Origin: Cynocephalus volans
Taxonomy: Eukaryota; Chordata; Mammalia; Dermoptera; Cynocephalidae
Direction: 5' to 3'
Length of the DNA: 64,000 nucleotides
Assembly: GCF_027409185.1 (NCBI RefSeq)
Contig: NC_084463.1
Span: 110,036,133-110,100,132, forward strand
Shown here: piece by piece, positions 33,660 to 45,474 of the stretch
How positions within the stretch are numbered: position 1 is the stretch's first letter
Layout: each line of letters begins with the position of its first letter
Notes under the pieces: generated by a model
What the model was told of the DNA's origin: nothing
What the model saw: only the letters and a program-made list of their open reading frames with translations
Databases searched by the model: none
Made by a program: the position numbers and the translations under genes

Positions 33660-34345
33660 AAAGGTCCTATCATAATGTATGAAAGATTCCATTAAATTCT
33701 AGCAGAATGAATGAAAATTGGTGAATTGGAATCAATGAAGAAATTCCATAACATCGTGGACAAGAAGATATTCCTAAAACCTTTCAGAAAGAAAGAACAG
33801 TTTTCTACAAAGACTCAATGATCAGAATGCATCTGAATTTTTTGCCTTCTCATGGAAAGCTAGAAGGCAATGGAGAAATGCCTTCAAAATACTGAGGAAA
33901 AAATAATTTTCAACCTGGAATTCTGACCCTAAGTGAGGGTAGAAAAAAATACTTTCAGACATGCAAAATTTCAAAAAATGTTTCTTGTAATGCACTCTTG
34001 GGACACAATAGGAGAATTTCCTCCACTAAAACGAGGAGATAAACCAACAGGGAAGAAGAATGGGAAACAGGAGACCAGATGTATTCATCACAAGAGAGAG
34101 GTGAAGGAAACCCCCCAAATGATGGTGAAGGGAGAATCCAAGATGACGATTATGTGGCAGGCTTACAGGACAACCAGTCCATACTGGAGCAAGTCAGAAG
34201 GCTCTAGCGGAGACTTCTTCAAGTAGATGAAATCAACAGAATGCCTAATATAAATAAATATACTTGAGAGGAGATTTACACAGCTGGAGGAAGGCTTGAA
34301 TGCATTAGGATAAGTACATAGAAAACTAAGTAAATAAAAACACAT
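33660..34345 (+). mobile_element. Old L1/HAL1-type 3' region, sense
   Basis: The wording near 33881-33975 (a run of TACTGAGGAAAAAATAATTTTC type, then CAGACATGCAAAATTTC) and near 34120-34225 is that of old L1/HAL1 elements in sense direction. It has no intact frame. Confidence 0.55.
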
Positions 34346-34593
34346 GCAAATTTTTCAAAAGAAAACCAAAACTAAAAATAAAATTTGCCAATTGATTGTA
34401 ATATGCATCATGATTTCAGAAATGTTAAAATATGAACATATGTACATGTTAGAATCAAAATCCAGTAGCTCATTTTGTAAGAGCCTGTAAGTGGCAAGAA
34501 TCTCTTAGTTTTTATTTGCTGAAACTTGATTTCCTTCCCCAAAATTCTTGAATGATAATTTGGCTCAGAGTAAATTTTTTTCATTTCTAGGGC

Positions 34594-35280
34594 TGAGACA
34601 GAATAGGGCTAGGTCTGTGAACCAAACTGACTCCATTTTCCCTGCAGAAGATATTTTGTTACTTTTCCACTCCTCAGTCATGAGACCCCCCGCCCCCCAG
34701 GGCACATGGTTACCCCATACCCTGATAAAAGTAACTGAAAGAGACCATGGGACATAACTGCTCTGATAAAATAAACTGAGATAAGAGGGGAACAGATCTT
34801 CACTGAGTTGCAAAACCCCTTCCCCAAGGCTTGTTTCCTGTAACTGTAAAAATTAAGTTACAGATATACCTTAAGACCCTTTTGGGAATTCCCACATGGG
34901 AACAAAGCTTCAAGGTGATTGCTACAATGACTCTTGTGGGGCAAGGATAATGAACACCACCACCATCTTGGACCTACTGAGCAGGTGCAAGGATCAATGC
35001 CCTAACTGAGCATGTGCCCATGACACAACCAAGAAGAAAAGAACGGATGACACTCCAGAGGTGCAGAATGATGACACTGCCATGCACTCCACAAACCCTT
35101 TCCCTACAAAGGACCCCGAACAGCTCACCTCAGGGGCTAGCTTTCCTGTAGCTATCCCCCTTATGCATAAGTCTGTCTCCTCTTTTAATAAAGCATTGCT
35201 TGCTTTACTGCTGGGTACATTGTTCATTTCTATGACTTTGGGACCCAAGAGCCTAATTTGGTAACTGGGCTTTTTCTTCA
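34594..35280 (+). mobile_element. Probable solo LTR of an endogenous retrovirus, sense
   Basis: Starts TGAGACAGAATAG, includes the phrase ACTGACTCCATTTTCCCTGC typical of ERV1-group LTRs, and has the polyadenylation signal AATAAAGC at 35189-35196 followed by a U5-like segment ending near TTCTTCA. No viral genes accompany it. A target duplication was not found, so the ends are approximate. Confidence 0.5.
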
Positions 35281-35289
35281 GCTCTGGAA

Positions 35290-36360
35290 AAAAAAAATCT
35301 CAGTAACTTTCTCCTCAAAGATTGCTTTTTCCACCATTCCTTCCAGTTTTCTTTCTCTGGAACGCCTATTATTTTATAAATATTTAAAAGTTTTAATCTG
35401 TTCTCCACATTTTTAACTGCTGGGTTTTTTAAAAATTTATTTTGTGCTGTATTCTGAATGAGTTCCTCAGTTATGTCTTCCAGTTCTCTAATGTACTGTC
35501 TGAGTGTGTTCAGCTTAGAGTTTCTCCAGTTTATGGCCTTTTAAATGTCAACTAGGGTATTTTTTATTTCAGGGATTTCTTTTTTTTTAAAAGATGACCA
35601 GTAAGGGGATCTTAACACTTGACTTGGTGTTGTCAGCACTACGCTCTCCCAAGTGAGCCACAAGCCGGCCCTTATTTCAGGGATTTCTTAATTGATTCTC
35701 TCTCATATTGTTTCATTTCTGCTTATGTTTGCTTAATTAACTTGCTTTTGAAATGAAAGGTATGTATTCATTTCTGAACATTTATAACATACTTATTTTA
35801 ATGTCTTTTTATACTCCTTTACAAATTTCCAGGGGAGATTTGAGAAAATTTCTGGTCTGATTGTTAATTTCAACGGCTATCTTTTTCACCAGTAGGATCT
35901 TTCAGATGTTTTATAATTGTGGTTCACAAGCTCTTTTTTCTTGAGAAAGTATCTGTTTCTGTTTACTTTCTCTCTCTTTCTTACGTTCCCTTCGTCTCTT
36001 CCCAGGATGCCTCCCTCTGGGCCTCAAACTATGGTCAGGGTTTAGGATTGTGATTCTCCATCCCTGGATATTAGGGATATGTTGATCTAGTTGTGGGACC
36101 AGCAGCTATCTTGACAATTCCTGGTGGCAAGGTGTCGTCTTTGCTCCTAACCTCCTTAGACTTGAATAAAGTTGCAGTCCACAGGTTGACAGCTATTTTC
36201 TTCTTTCCCCCAGCAGTGGAGCCCACTTCAGCCTCTGGTACCAAGCTGTGAACTTCAGTCTGCCACACTGTGGGGAGAGCTTTATCCTCCATGGCAGCAG
36301 AACTCTTGCCCAGCTGCCAGGGTCCAGCTTGCAGGCTTAGAGCCCCATAAGCCTGAGACT
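35290..36360 (-). mobile_element. L1-like 5' region, antisense (split by a SINE)
   Basis: The stretch 35300-35580 and its continuation after 35672 look like an L1/HAL1 5' part in reverse. The SINE at 35581-35671 splits a repeat phrase, TTATTTCAGGGATTTCT, that recurs on both sides. Low certainty on the family. Confidence 0.4.
35581..35671 (-). mobile_element. tRNA-like SINE with 15-bp or longer target duplication
   Basis: On the - strand: GGGCCGGCTTGTGGCTCAC, GGTGCTGACAACACC-like centre, CCCCTTACTGGTCATC, then an A-rich tail. TTATTTCAGGGATTTCT occurs just before the tail (35565-35581) and again after the head (35672-35688), a clear target duplication. Confidence 0.85.
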
Positions 36361-36735
36361 TCAGCCCCTCTCATTTATTGTGTTTCTATTCTATTTCTGG
36401 TTCATGGAGTTATGTAGGAGCCCAGCTATGTCTTTTTAAAAAGTCATTTTTATATTTTAAATGCCATGGCTATGTTTTTGAATCAAAGGGGTTTTTGGAG
36501 ACATAAGCTCACTTCCTTGCATTGATTTCAACCTCCTCACACCTGGTTTCTGTCCCCACCCCTTTACTGAAACCATTGAGTTAATGTCACTGGGGATCTC
36601 TAGGTTGCAAATTCCAATGGACATTTGTCTGTCCTCATTCTCCTTGGCTCATGGTCAGCTTTGACGTGACTGGCCATTCTGTAAAACTCTTTGTTTTTCT
36701 ACCCAGCACTCTCCTGGCTCTTATCCTCGTCCTCT
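36361..36735. other. Intergenic DNA, nothing recognised
   Basis: A short unassigned stretch between two repeat blocks. Confidence 0.4.
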
Positions 36736-37430
36736 GCAGCTCCTCCTGCTCTCCTTGAGCTCCAAACATGAAACTCTACACGTCTGAGCCCCAGGCCCTT
36801 TTCTCCATCTACATGCTCCCTTTGAAGATATCCTCATTCCCATAGTTTTAAATACCATTTATAATCTGATAACCCCCAAATTTTTACCTCTGGCCCAGAT
36901 GTCCTATCTGTGCTCCAGACTCAGTCCAACTTCACAATTCCACTTGTATGTTTAATAAAACAGCTTAAACTTAATACGTTCAAAATAAAACTCTTGGGGC
37001 CGAGCCCGTGGCGCACTTGGTAGAGTGCTGCGCTGGGAGCGCAGCAACGCGCCGCGGGTTCGGATCCTATATAGGACTTGACCAGTGCACTCACTGGCTG
37101 AGTGCCGGTCACGAAAAAACGACAAAAAAATAAAAAAATAAAACTCTTGAATTCCTCCCTGACACTTCCTCTTTCAGTTTTCCTATCACAGCACATGGCA
37201 CCATCATTTACAAACTGGTCGTCAGCGTTGATTCTTCCATTACTCTGTCTCCTGCTGCGATAGATCCATCACAAGTCCTGGCATTTCCACCCTCCAAATA
37301 AACCCCAAATCAATTCACTTTTCCCATCTTTACCACCACCTCACTAGACAAGCCACCATCTCTTACTTGGATTATTGCAGTACCTTCCAAAATGATCTGA
37401 CAGATGAAAAATGATATCTTATTACAGTTT
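36736..37430 (+). mobile_element. L2 LINE 3' region, sense, split by a SINE
   Basis: CATAGTTTTAAATACCATTT, then the run near 36870-36990 and, after the SINE, 37141-37400 (ATTGCAGTACCTTCC type ending) follow the L2 ORF2 end and 3' region order. Confidence 0.55.
36997..37134 (+). mobile_element. Long-form tRNA-like SINE with perfect target duplication
   Basis: Starts GGGCCGAGCCCGTGGCGCAC, has a B-box-like GGGTTCGGATCC, then CTATATAGG, a second partial unit CACTCACTGGCTGAGTGCC, and an A-rich tail. AAAATAAAACTCTTG lies on both sides (36982-36996 and 37135-37149). The near-perfect A and B boxes suggest a recently active family. Confidence 0.9.
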
Positions 37431-39140
37431 TATATTATGAGTAACAGTAACTACATGTTTTTTATTTTTAGAATCTAGTTGTGTTTCCTTTTCATGACCT
37501 GTCTTCATCTTTGTCTTCTTCTTTTTTTTTTTTTGGATTGTTGCTAATATTCTATTGATTTTCAAGAGCAATTTATAAAGAAAATGAGTTCTTTACCTAT
37601 TACGTGATTCGTAAATACTCTCCCCAATTTTTAGAAACTTTGTTTTATGTGTTGTTTTTTTTCCCTGTGTGGTTGAATATATCAGATTTAGAAAGTATCT
37701 TCTAAGTTTTGCATTATGCTTAGAAAGGACTACTTTAATCTGAAAATTTGAAATTATTTTAAAAACATTTTCCATGTTCTTTTTTATTACTTTTAGGGAC
37801 CATTTTTTTCTTTCATTAACTTTTTTGCTCAATTGTAGAATTAATGTGGTATAAGATTGGGATAAATTGGATTGTAATCCAACTTTATTATGTTTTAGAT
37901 TACTACCCAATTATCCAAAACTATTTATTGAATAATCAGTTGTATCTCTGCTGTTTTGCAATGCCACCATTAGCACATAATAAATGTATACATATGAGGG
38001 TACTTCAAAAGCTTCATGGAAAGATTCATATTACCTTATAATTCTATTTTTCCACAAACTTTTTGAAGTACCTTCACATTTGAGTCTTTTTCTAGACTTT
38101 CTATTCTGTTTCACTGATCTGCTGATCAATGCTCCATGTTTTAATTACTGTAAGTTTATATTTTACTATTTGGTAGGGCTTGTTCCTCCTTTCTTGCTCT
38201 TCTTTATCAGAAATTTCCTGGCTATTTCTGCTTGTTTATTTTTTTCAGGTGAACTTTAGAATCAGCTTGTCTGTTTCAAAAAATCTATTAGTGTTTTTAT
38301 TAAAATAAAGTTTAATTTATGGACTAACGTGGCCAGATTGGCATCTTTATGGAGTGTGTGTGCCTATCTAAGAACGTGGTGTGCCTTTCCGTTTATTCAG
38401 TTACCTTTTTCTGTGCCCCAAGAGAGATGAAAAGTTTTCTTTAGCAAGTTTTCCTTCTTTGCACATTTCTTGCTAAGTTATTCTCAAGTGTTTTATTGTT
38501 TTTGTTGCTATTGTCAACAGTGTTTTCTTCAATTTTATCTTTCAGGTGCTTGTTGCTTGTATATTTGGAGACTAATAATTTCTCTATAGTAATATTTATT
38601 CAGTTTTCTCTCATAAATTTCTAATTATTTATAATAATTATTTATTTGATTCTTTTGGACTTTTCAGGTCTGTCTTATTTTTAACCAACCCCTTCAAGTT
38701 GGTCTCCTTTCCTATAAGAAGTCAATACTTATTTACACTTATCAGTATGTACACCTGTTTGCTTGTTACTGCTTCAAGTATTTGGGGCTCAATTTTCTTT
38801 TTGCTGAAGAGTATTCTTTATCATTATTTTAGGAAGAAACTGTGGGTGGTCATCTCTGTTAGTCTTTGCATGTTGGAAATTATTTTTATTTCCCTCTCAT
38901 TTTTCAATGCTTGTTTAGCTGGGCAGAATTTTATTTTGCCAATTATTTTCCATCAGTAACTTTAAGCTATTCCTTTGTCTTTCGGCATCTATTATTGCTG
39001 AAGAGTAGCTTGCTGAAGTTTGTTATTCTTTTGAAGTTACTTATCTTTTTCTACTGATTGCTTTTAAGATTTTTGTTTCTTTTTGGGGGGTGGGTCCCCT
39101 TTCAAGAAAAAGATTTTTTTTTCTTATATTGGATGTTCTT
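37431..39140 (-). mobile_element. L1 ORF2/3' region, antisense, holding a MITE
   Basis: The text from about 37450 to 39060 has L1 ORF2 wording in reverse (for example 38110-38330, with GCTGATCAATGCTCCATG). The TA-flanked MITE at 37995-38076 splits it. All frames are broken. Confidence 0.6.
37995..38076. mobile_element. 82-bp TA-flanked MITE, copy 3
   Basis: Starts TGAGGGTACTTCAAAAG and ends CTTTTTGAAGTACCTTCA, the same length as copy 1. TA precedes it, while the right flank reads CA. It is inserted into an older antisense L1. Confidence 0.75.
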
Positions 39141-40293
39141 CAGTGTTACTATGCTGACTAGGTATGAATTTATTTATATTTTTCTTAGTATCCTGTGACC
39201 CGTATCTGACAGATTTTGTGAGTTCAGGTGCCACTGGTACGGAAACACACTTGGGGCTACAGTTTTTCGTAGCTAACTATTTTCCTCCCATTGGTCCAGG
39301 CCAATGACAAGTTTTCTTGCTCTTTCTCCAGGGTAGTAAAAAGAGTTTTTCTTTTCTCCTGTGGAGAGTAGATAGGACTTTTGTTCCAACTCCAGGTCTT
39401 GTCAGGGCTCAAGGCCTCACTTTCTGTTACCACGTCACCATTAAAATCCCATCCTTAATCTCTGACACCTCTTCTGTCTTAGCTTCAGATTCTCCTCACT
39501 GGGATAGCTTTGGGCTCCCTTTTGATTTCTGACACCTGGGAATTTCTCTTTCTTGTTTTCAGCCTTGGATATATCTTAAGAGAAAATTATCTGGCATTCT
39601 ATTTGTTTGTGTGAGGTGAGCTCTGCTTCAATCAGTAAGCTTGTCTGGTTTCTAGATACAATTTTGGAACATAAAGCCAAGAATTTGACTCTCCTGACTG
39701 AATTCTTTTGAATTCTCTCTCCTGGGTCAATAGCCTCATCCCCAAGATCTAGTACAGTTTAGCCTGCCAAAACTGAGTTTCAGTTACCTGCAGCCAAGCT
39801 TTAATACAATGGGGTTCAGGAATTTCTGACCTTCAGGATAAAGTTCAAGTCCCCCAACCATTCTCACCCTAAATATGTTTATAAGTCTATTTCCTGTTAT
39901 ACTCACTTATTCACCCAGTGCTTTTGACCAACCAACATGCCTGCCATTCTCCATGTGCTCCTGAGCTTTCTCAATCCATGGCCCTGCACTGCTGCTCCCT
40001 TTCCCATATGCTTTTGCCATGCCTGCAGGCCAAATCCAACCTTTCAAAGTCCAGTTCAGCTGGAGATGCTATGAAGCAAGGCTAATCTTTTCAGCCTGAA
40101 GTTTTCTGTGCTTTCCCTGTATTTCTGTGACCGAGGAAGGCCACTGTGGTGTAAAGGACAGAACCTGTAAATTGATATCAGGACTTTGGGGTTCAGGACC
40201 TGGCTCTGCTACTCCTTAGCTGCCTCTTTTTACATATTTGATGTTCAAAATTTTTAATCTAAAACAAGGGTGGAAATATTTCCCTTTTATGAC

Positions 40294-40295
<2 letters not shown>
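39141..40295. other. Intergenic DNA with weak L2/MIR pieces
   Basis: From about 39840 to 40070 the text is L2-like, and 40130-40260 is MIR-like (CTCTGCTACTCCTTAGCTG). No gene is seen. Confidence 0.4.

Positions 40296-40329
<34 letters not shown>
40296..40329. repeat. (GT)n microsatellite
   Basis: A pure 34-bp run joined directly to a truncated SINE. Confidence 0.97.
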
Positions 40330-40331
<2 letters not shown>

Positions 40332-40402
40332 TTTTTATTTGGAGGCTAGCCAGTATTGGAATCCAAACTCTTGACCTTGGTCTTATCAGCACCATGCTCT
40401 AG
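40330..40402 (-). mobile_element. Truncated tRNA-Ile-like SINE
   Basis: On the - strand it begins inside the A-box region, keeps CATGGTGCTGATAAGACC and the GGATTCCAATACTGGC end, and has an A-rich tail next to the GT run. The head is missing. Confidence 0.75.
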
Positions 40403-40960
40403 ACTGTTTGGTTTTGAGTGACAGAAAACCCAGCCCAAGTTGGCTATTTTTCTTTTTTTTCTGACCGGTAAGGGGATCGCAACCTTTGGCACGGTGCTGT
40501 TGACGGTGTTGTTGGCGCCATGCTCAGCCATTGAGTGCACCGGCAATCCCTATATAGGATCCGAACCCTTGGCCTCTCCCGAGTTAGCCACGGGACTGGC
40601 CCCAAGTTGGCTTCTAACAAGAGAATATAGGTGAAAAGTCTAGGGGCAGAGATGGCTACAGGCCTGGGTGAATGCAAAGCTCAAATGCTGTCATCAGGAC
40701 TTGGGCTCTCTCCTCTCGGCTCCACCCTTTGCTCTGTCACCTTTGGGCTCAGGTTCAAAGAGTGGCAAGCGGGCTGGCAGCAGTCCCAGACCCAGTCTTT
40801 CTGCTTCAAGTCTAGCAGATGAATTTGAGAAACTCTTTCTCGGAAGTCCCAACTAAGTTCTTATTGGTTCTCACTGGGTCATGTGCACATCCCTGAGGAG
40901 GTCACTATGGCCATGAAAATTTGATGCTTGTGTTGGCTGGGGCCCAGGAGACTTGTTCGA
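40403..40960 (-). repeat. Old mammal-wide repeat, family B, copy 1, split by a SINE
   Basis: TTTTGAGTGACAGAAAACCC continues after the SINE as TTGGCTTCTAACAAGAG, then GTGAAAAGTCTAGGGGCAG, and ends with GGGTCATGTGCACATCCCTG. A second member is at 44600-45060. I do not recall a certain family name. Confidence 0.45.
40446..40600 (-). mobile_element. Dimeric tRNA-like SINE
   Basis: On the - strand: GGCCAGTCCCGTGGCTAAC, GGGTTCGGATCC, CTATATAGGG, then a second unit with GCCAACAACACCGTC, CCCCTTACCGGTCAG and an A-rich tail. CCCAAGTTGGCT flanks it (40434-40445 and 40601-40612). Two tRNA-like units in tandem make it the longest member in the window. Confidence 0.85.
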
Positions 40961-42765
40961 CCTCAGACCCTTCGGTGCATTCCCAGGAGCAGCATATGAG
41001 ACGAGCATGGGTAGGTAGAATTTCTCCAGTGAGAAGTTAGGCTGTATTTCCAGAACAGTGAAGGATTCTGGACGAGAATAACAGCAAATGTCTACTGCAG
41101 ATGTGCTGAGGATCAAATGAGATAATAATACAAGGAAACTGACTTCAGAAAGTCCCATTCAAATGTAGACGATGGTTATTACTTGGTTACATCTCTCTGT
41201 GGCACTTAGCACTTTCTTCATTCTATCCAGAGGCATCTAGTTCAAGCATTATCTTCCTTACTCTATCCTAAGCAGCTAGACAGCAGAGTCTGCATTCTAA
41301 TCCCTGGAACATTCCACCATTTCTAACTCAGCACCTAGAAAACAGAAAGTACTCAATAAATAATGTGGAATAACCCAATGAATCAAAAATCCAAAGCATT
41401 CCTCCAGAGTTCTGTTAATCTCTAGGCCAAAGTCTCGGAAGGCTTTGGAGAACTTTAACGTTTCCCTGAAGTCATGGATAAATCACCCCTGGCTTTTTTC
41501 ATAATGGGTGGGGGTGGGGTGAGATAAATAAATTTCAGAAAGATATGCCCTGGCATTGATTTATTGACCTGGGCAAGCTAAGGGCATTCAGAGAAAGAAG
41601 TGTCTTTTTTAGTTTATTTATTTATCTAATTTCAGGTTTATTTTGCTTTCCTACCCTCATTAAGAGGGGTGGGCTTCAGGAAAGCGCAGACTGAGTGAAA
41701 TACCGTCCCACAGGCACTGACCAGTAGGGCAGGTTTGGGGCTCTTTCCTGCTCCTGGAGGCCTGAGCTTCCAGGAAATTTTAAGTTTAATTAAGGAACTG
41801 GATACAGTTTTAGCTGAACAACTGGGAGCTCAGCCCACTGAGTGTGTTCTCTTCATCTCCGGGGTTGTGTTCATTTCCTTAGATTGCCTATCTGATCATG
41901 CAATCTGGAGCTACTGGGAATAACTGGAGTTTGGGAAACAGAGCTATTAAAAGAGGGAATGAAGCACCCAAATCATGTCTTAAATAATCTACATGTGGCC
42001 CCAGCTCCAGCATTGGTCTGGAGCTGCTTTTTGGTTGATTTGATTTTGCGATAGAGACAGTAACTCTTTTCAGTCACAAACGTTAAGTAGGAAAGGCGAT
42101 GTGGCTTAATTTGTAACATACTGACCCACTAGTTTTCAACCTACCCTATCTTATGTTGTTACAATGGTGCTATTCTAGGATCCTGGGCAGAAACAACAGG
42201 TCCATGTTTTTGAAGAAGGAAAGTTCCATGATCATAGGAATTCCGAAGAAGTACATAAGCATATAACTCAATTGCAGAGTCATTGTTGAAAACAATGTTT
42301 CACCTCTTGTACAACAAAGACAACTGCTGAGGGGTAGGGGAGTGGGAATGAGAACTGTCCAAGGGCATTGTTTGCAGGCCAGTGGTCACCAAAGGAAAAT
42401 CTGAGCTGGGCAGATCAGTAGCACCAGACTGGTGCTTGGCAAGTTCTGCGACGTGGGCTGCATGGCGCTTAAAAGTAACTCCCTATTTACAATCTTCACT
42501 TCCTGGATGGTCCAAGTCACTACAAACTCATTTCTGGAAGGATATCCCTTGACTGCCACGTTGTGAACCTGCCTCCCTTTCATATCCCTGTCTCTTCCCC
42601 AGCTAGCATCTCATCTCTCTTCCTGACACCGGCTTCCTCGCTGTTCTTCAGCAATGTGCTCACAACTTCTTTGGGAATGCTTCCCTTGCCTAAACCTGCC
42701 CTGTGGTCTCTCTTCCCCACATGCAGCCACAGGTGCTCTGCCCAGGGACCTGCAGCAGCACGGCC
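40961..42765. other. Intergenic DNA, no gene seen
   Basis: An L2-like tail lies near 41200-41370 (CAGCACCTAGAAAACAG, then ACTCAATAAATAATG). The rest is unassigned. Confidence 0.4.
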
Positions 42766-42769
42766 TTAT

Positions 42770-42980
42770 GGGAAGAGCCTGGATTTTGAAGCCATACAGA
42801 CATGGGTTCTAATCTTAGCCCTTCTATTTATTTATTAATAGGGTGAACTTGAACAAGTTGGACTTGAACTGAACCTGAAGGGGATGATTTATCATAATGG
42901 ACTTCTGTGAGGATTTGATAAGACAAAGGACCTACGGCAGAGAGCAGGTTGACTCTTTATAAATGGTTCCTGTTATTAAG
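42770..42980 (+). repeat. MIR SINE
   Basis: GAGCCTGGATTTTGAAGCC, then GACATGGGTTCTAATC, a decayed core, then GGACTTCTGTGAGGATTTG and TGATAAGAC: the order of a sense MIR element. Confidence 0.65.
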
Positions 42981-44595
42981 AGTGAAGAGCAGGCTGGAGC
43001 AGAGCAGACACATCACTCGAACACCCCCTTCCTACCACACCAGTGATAACATCTGACCAACGCATCAGATGTTTATCCTTCTCTGAAAAGTCCTGCAGAC
43101 ACGGAGCCTTCACTTCCTCATTTGTAACCTGCTCTAATGTTTCACAATCTACCTAGTCAGGAAATTGTTCTTAATATCTAACCTAAGTTCCTCCTGCTAC
43201 AATGTGTCACAGCACACTAATTTTTAAAATAACACACAAACAGACCCATGAAAATGAGCAGATTTTTCTGTGAGTCAGAGGCATTCGCGGGACTTGGGTT
43301 TTCTCTTATCTTCAAAAAACCAGTGAATATTTGTTGTGTGACCACTACCAACCAGGGACTGTGCTGCTTTAGGCTGGTAACTTCCAGAGAGGTGTGACAA
43401 GACTCCAGCTCCCTTGGGGCTCATATCCTCTTGGAACCAAGAGTCTCAGTCTTTCTCCTTCCCTCTTATTTTTCAGTTGCAGACAAATGACTATGCCAAT
43501 TTATGAAGCCTAGGTACATAGCAAAGGAGTTTAGTGGAACTGATCACATTGGTGGCTAATCAATGGCCAGATATACAACTTGGCTCTGGCAAGAATTCAA
43601 ATAGAAATTGTGTGTTGTTCTTCAACATTTAAGCAGTCAACACTAAAGAGCTTTATGCGACAGGTCATTTCATTTAGATACTTGAATGCATTTTGCAGCT
43701 AATCCTTCTTGCTGGGATGTTAGTATAGACCACATCTTTTCAGATATGTGGCCCAGAACGTAAGTGTCTAAGAAGCTCCCATTGGAGGGAAATGTTTTCT
43801 CTGTCTGGCAGCACAGGGAGATCTCTTGACTTTCACACAGGTCCATTCTGACCCTTGCTCTGAGCCCGTGGCTGAGGTGGCTCCCTGTGGACCACAGACA
43901 GCCTATAGATGTGTTTTGTTTGGCCCTGTGGTGCTTTGCTTTTGTTTATTAAGTTGAATTGGTTGCCCAAATCTAAAAATTGACAGATTCACATGATCCA
44001 GGTTTCTGACTTTTCTTGAAAAATGGAAGATCTGGCAACACTGAAGCTGCATTTCCTCATGGTAATGTCACCTGGATGTGAGTGGAGATGCTCCCTTTAG
44101 ATGGCACCACGATTTCCTACTGCCTCACTTCCGGTCAATCTCATTCATGTATGGAAATGGCCTGGGCTCTGAGGGCATTTGAATTGGGGACTCTTGGCCT
44201 GTGAAGTCTCCTTTGGTCATTGACAGAGAGCACAGCTGCTAGTGATCTGTTCCTTTGGGCTCTGCTCTCTGCTACTCCATGAGAAATATCGGCAGGTCAG
44301 TCTGAGATTCCTGCAGATATATCTTTCCTGAGTTTATATTTAATGCCCACAGCTGAACATATTTCACCACAGTTGAAGACATTCCTCATGTTACCAGTCA
44401 GTCCTCACATGAGGATCGAGGGGATGAATACCTCTTTGAAATTAGTCTCTCTGTACTGTTTCTAGGTTTTTTAAAAAGAAACATCCTCTACAACTTCCAG
44501 TATAATTGATGCTCATTTTATCAAATTCATATGGCTAATAAACAAAACTTAGAAAATAATTTCTTAAACTTCATTTTCTACATTTAAAGCCTGAT
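42981..44595. other. Intergenic DNA, nothing recognised
   Basis: A 1.6-kb stretch with no named repeat and no coding signal, therefore one of the larger unique segments of the intergenic region. Confidence 0.45.
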
Positions 44596-44599
44596 TACA

Positions 44600-45060
44600 A
44601 ACCATATCTCTTTTGAGCGAAAATAATAGAAAACCTTGACTCAAAATAGCTTAAACAACAAGGTAATGTGTGATCCCGCATAACATGAAGCCCAGAGGCA
44701 GGATGGACTGCGCACGCAGTGTGTCTGGGCTCAGGCTCCACGTAGTGTGATTTTCTTGCTTCTAACCTCCTCAGTGTACTGGCATCATCCCCAGCCTAGG
44801 GACTTGTGGCTGCTGCAGTGCCACCATCATATCCAGACATGACAATACGAGGAGGAAGTAGGGCTTCTTACTATTTCCTTCTTTGGGGAGACTGTGGAAA
44901 CCTCTTCCAGAAGCCCCATGGCAGACTTTTACTCACATCTCATTGGCCAGAACTGTGTCACATGCCCATTCCTAAACCAATCACTGGCGAGGAGAATGGG
45001 ATTGCCAGTTGGTTTTTACTAATTATCCCAGAGTGGAATGAGTGTTGGAGGCTAACATAA
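44600..45060 (-). repeat. Old mammal-wide repeat, family B, copy 2
   Basis: Shares with 40403-40960 the order: AAAACCTTGACTCAAAATAG, CTTAAACAACAAGGTAATG, a CTGGGCTCAGGC segment, and GTGTCACATGCCCATTCC followed by AACCAATCACTGG. It is diverged throughout. Confidence 0.45.
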
Positions 45061-45474
45061 GGATCACTACACAAACTTAATTAAATTACCTTTAATAATC
45101 CAAATTATGATAAATCCAGTAAGACTGATCCCTTGCACATTTCAAACATCCTAAAACACCAAATACCAGATGGAAACACAAAAATAAAATAGTCACGAAG
45201 GTATAACTACACTTAAATCTAATTTTAAAATATTGAAAACATGGGTTTATTTCTCATTGTTTCTCTACTTATGTTTATATGTAATATTTCTAGGGTTACA
45301 GTAGTATTATTAGATCCCAAATAAAATAACCCCATCTCATACTTGCCAAGGTTGCAGGTTATTCATGTTAGATTATTTACTTGTAATTGATTCTTGGCTG
45401 GAGCAGGGGACTTGGTGGCACCTTCTAAACCTGAGCTGGCATGCATCAGGATGCATCCTCTATCCTTTTTATAA
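45061..45474. other. Intergenic DNA, nothing recognised
   Basis: AT-rich, unassigned. Confidence 0.4.

Noticed and set aside
36997-37134. Possible tRNA gene (good A and B boxes)
   Set aside because: The cloverleaf is not complete, an A-rich tail and a target duplication are present, and sister copies exist: it is a SINE.
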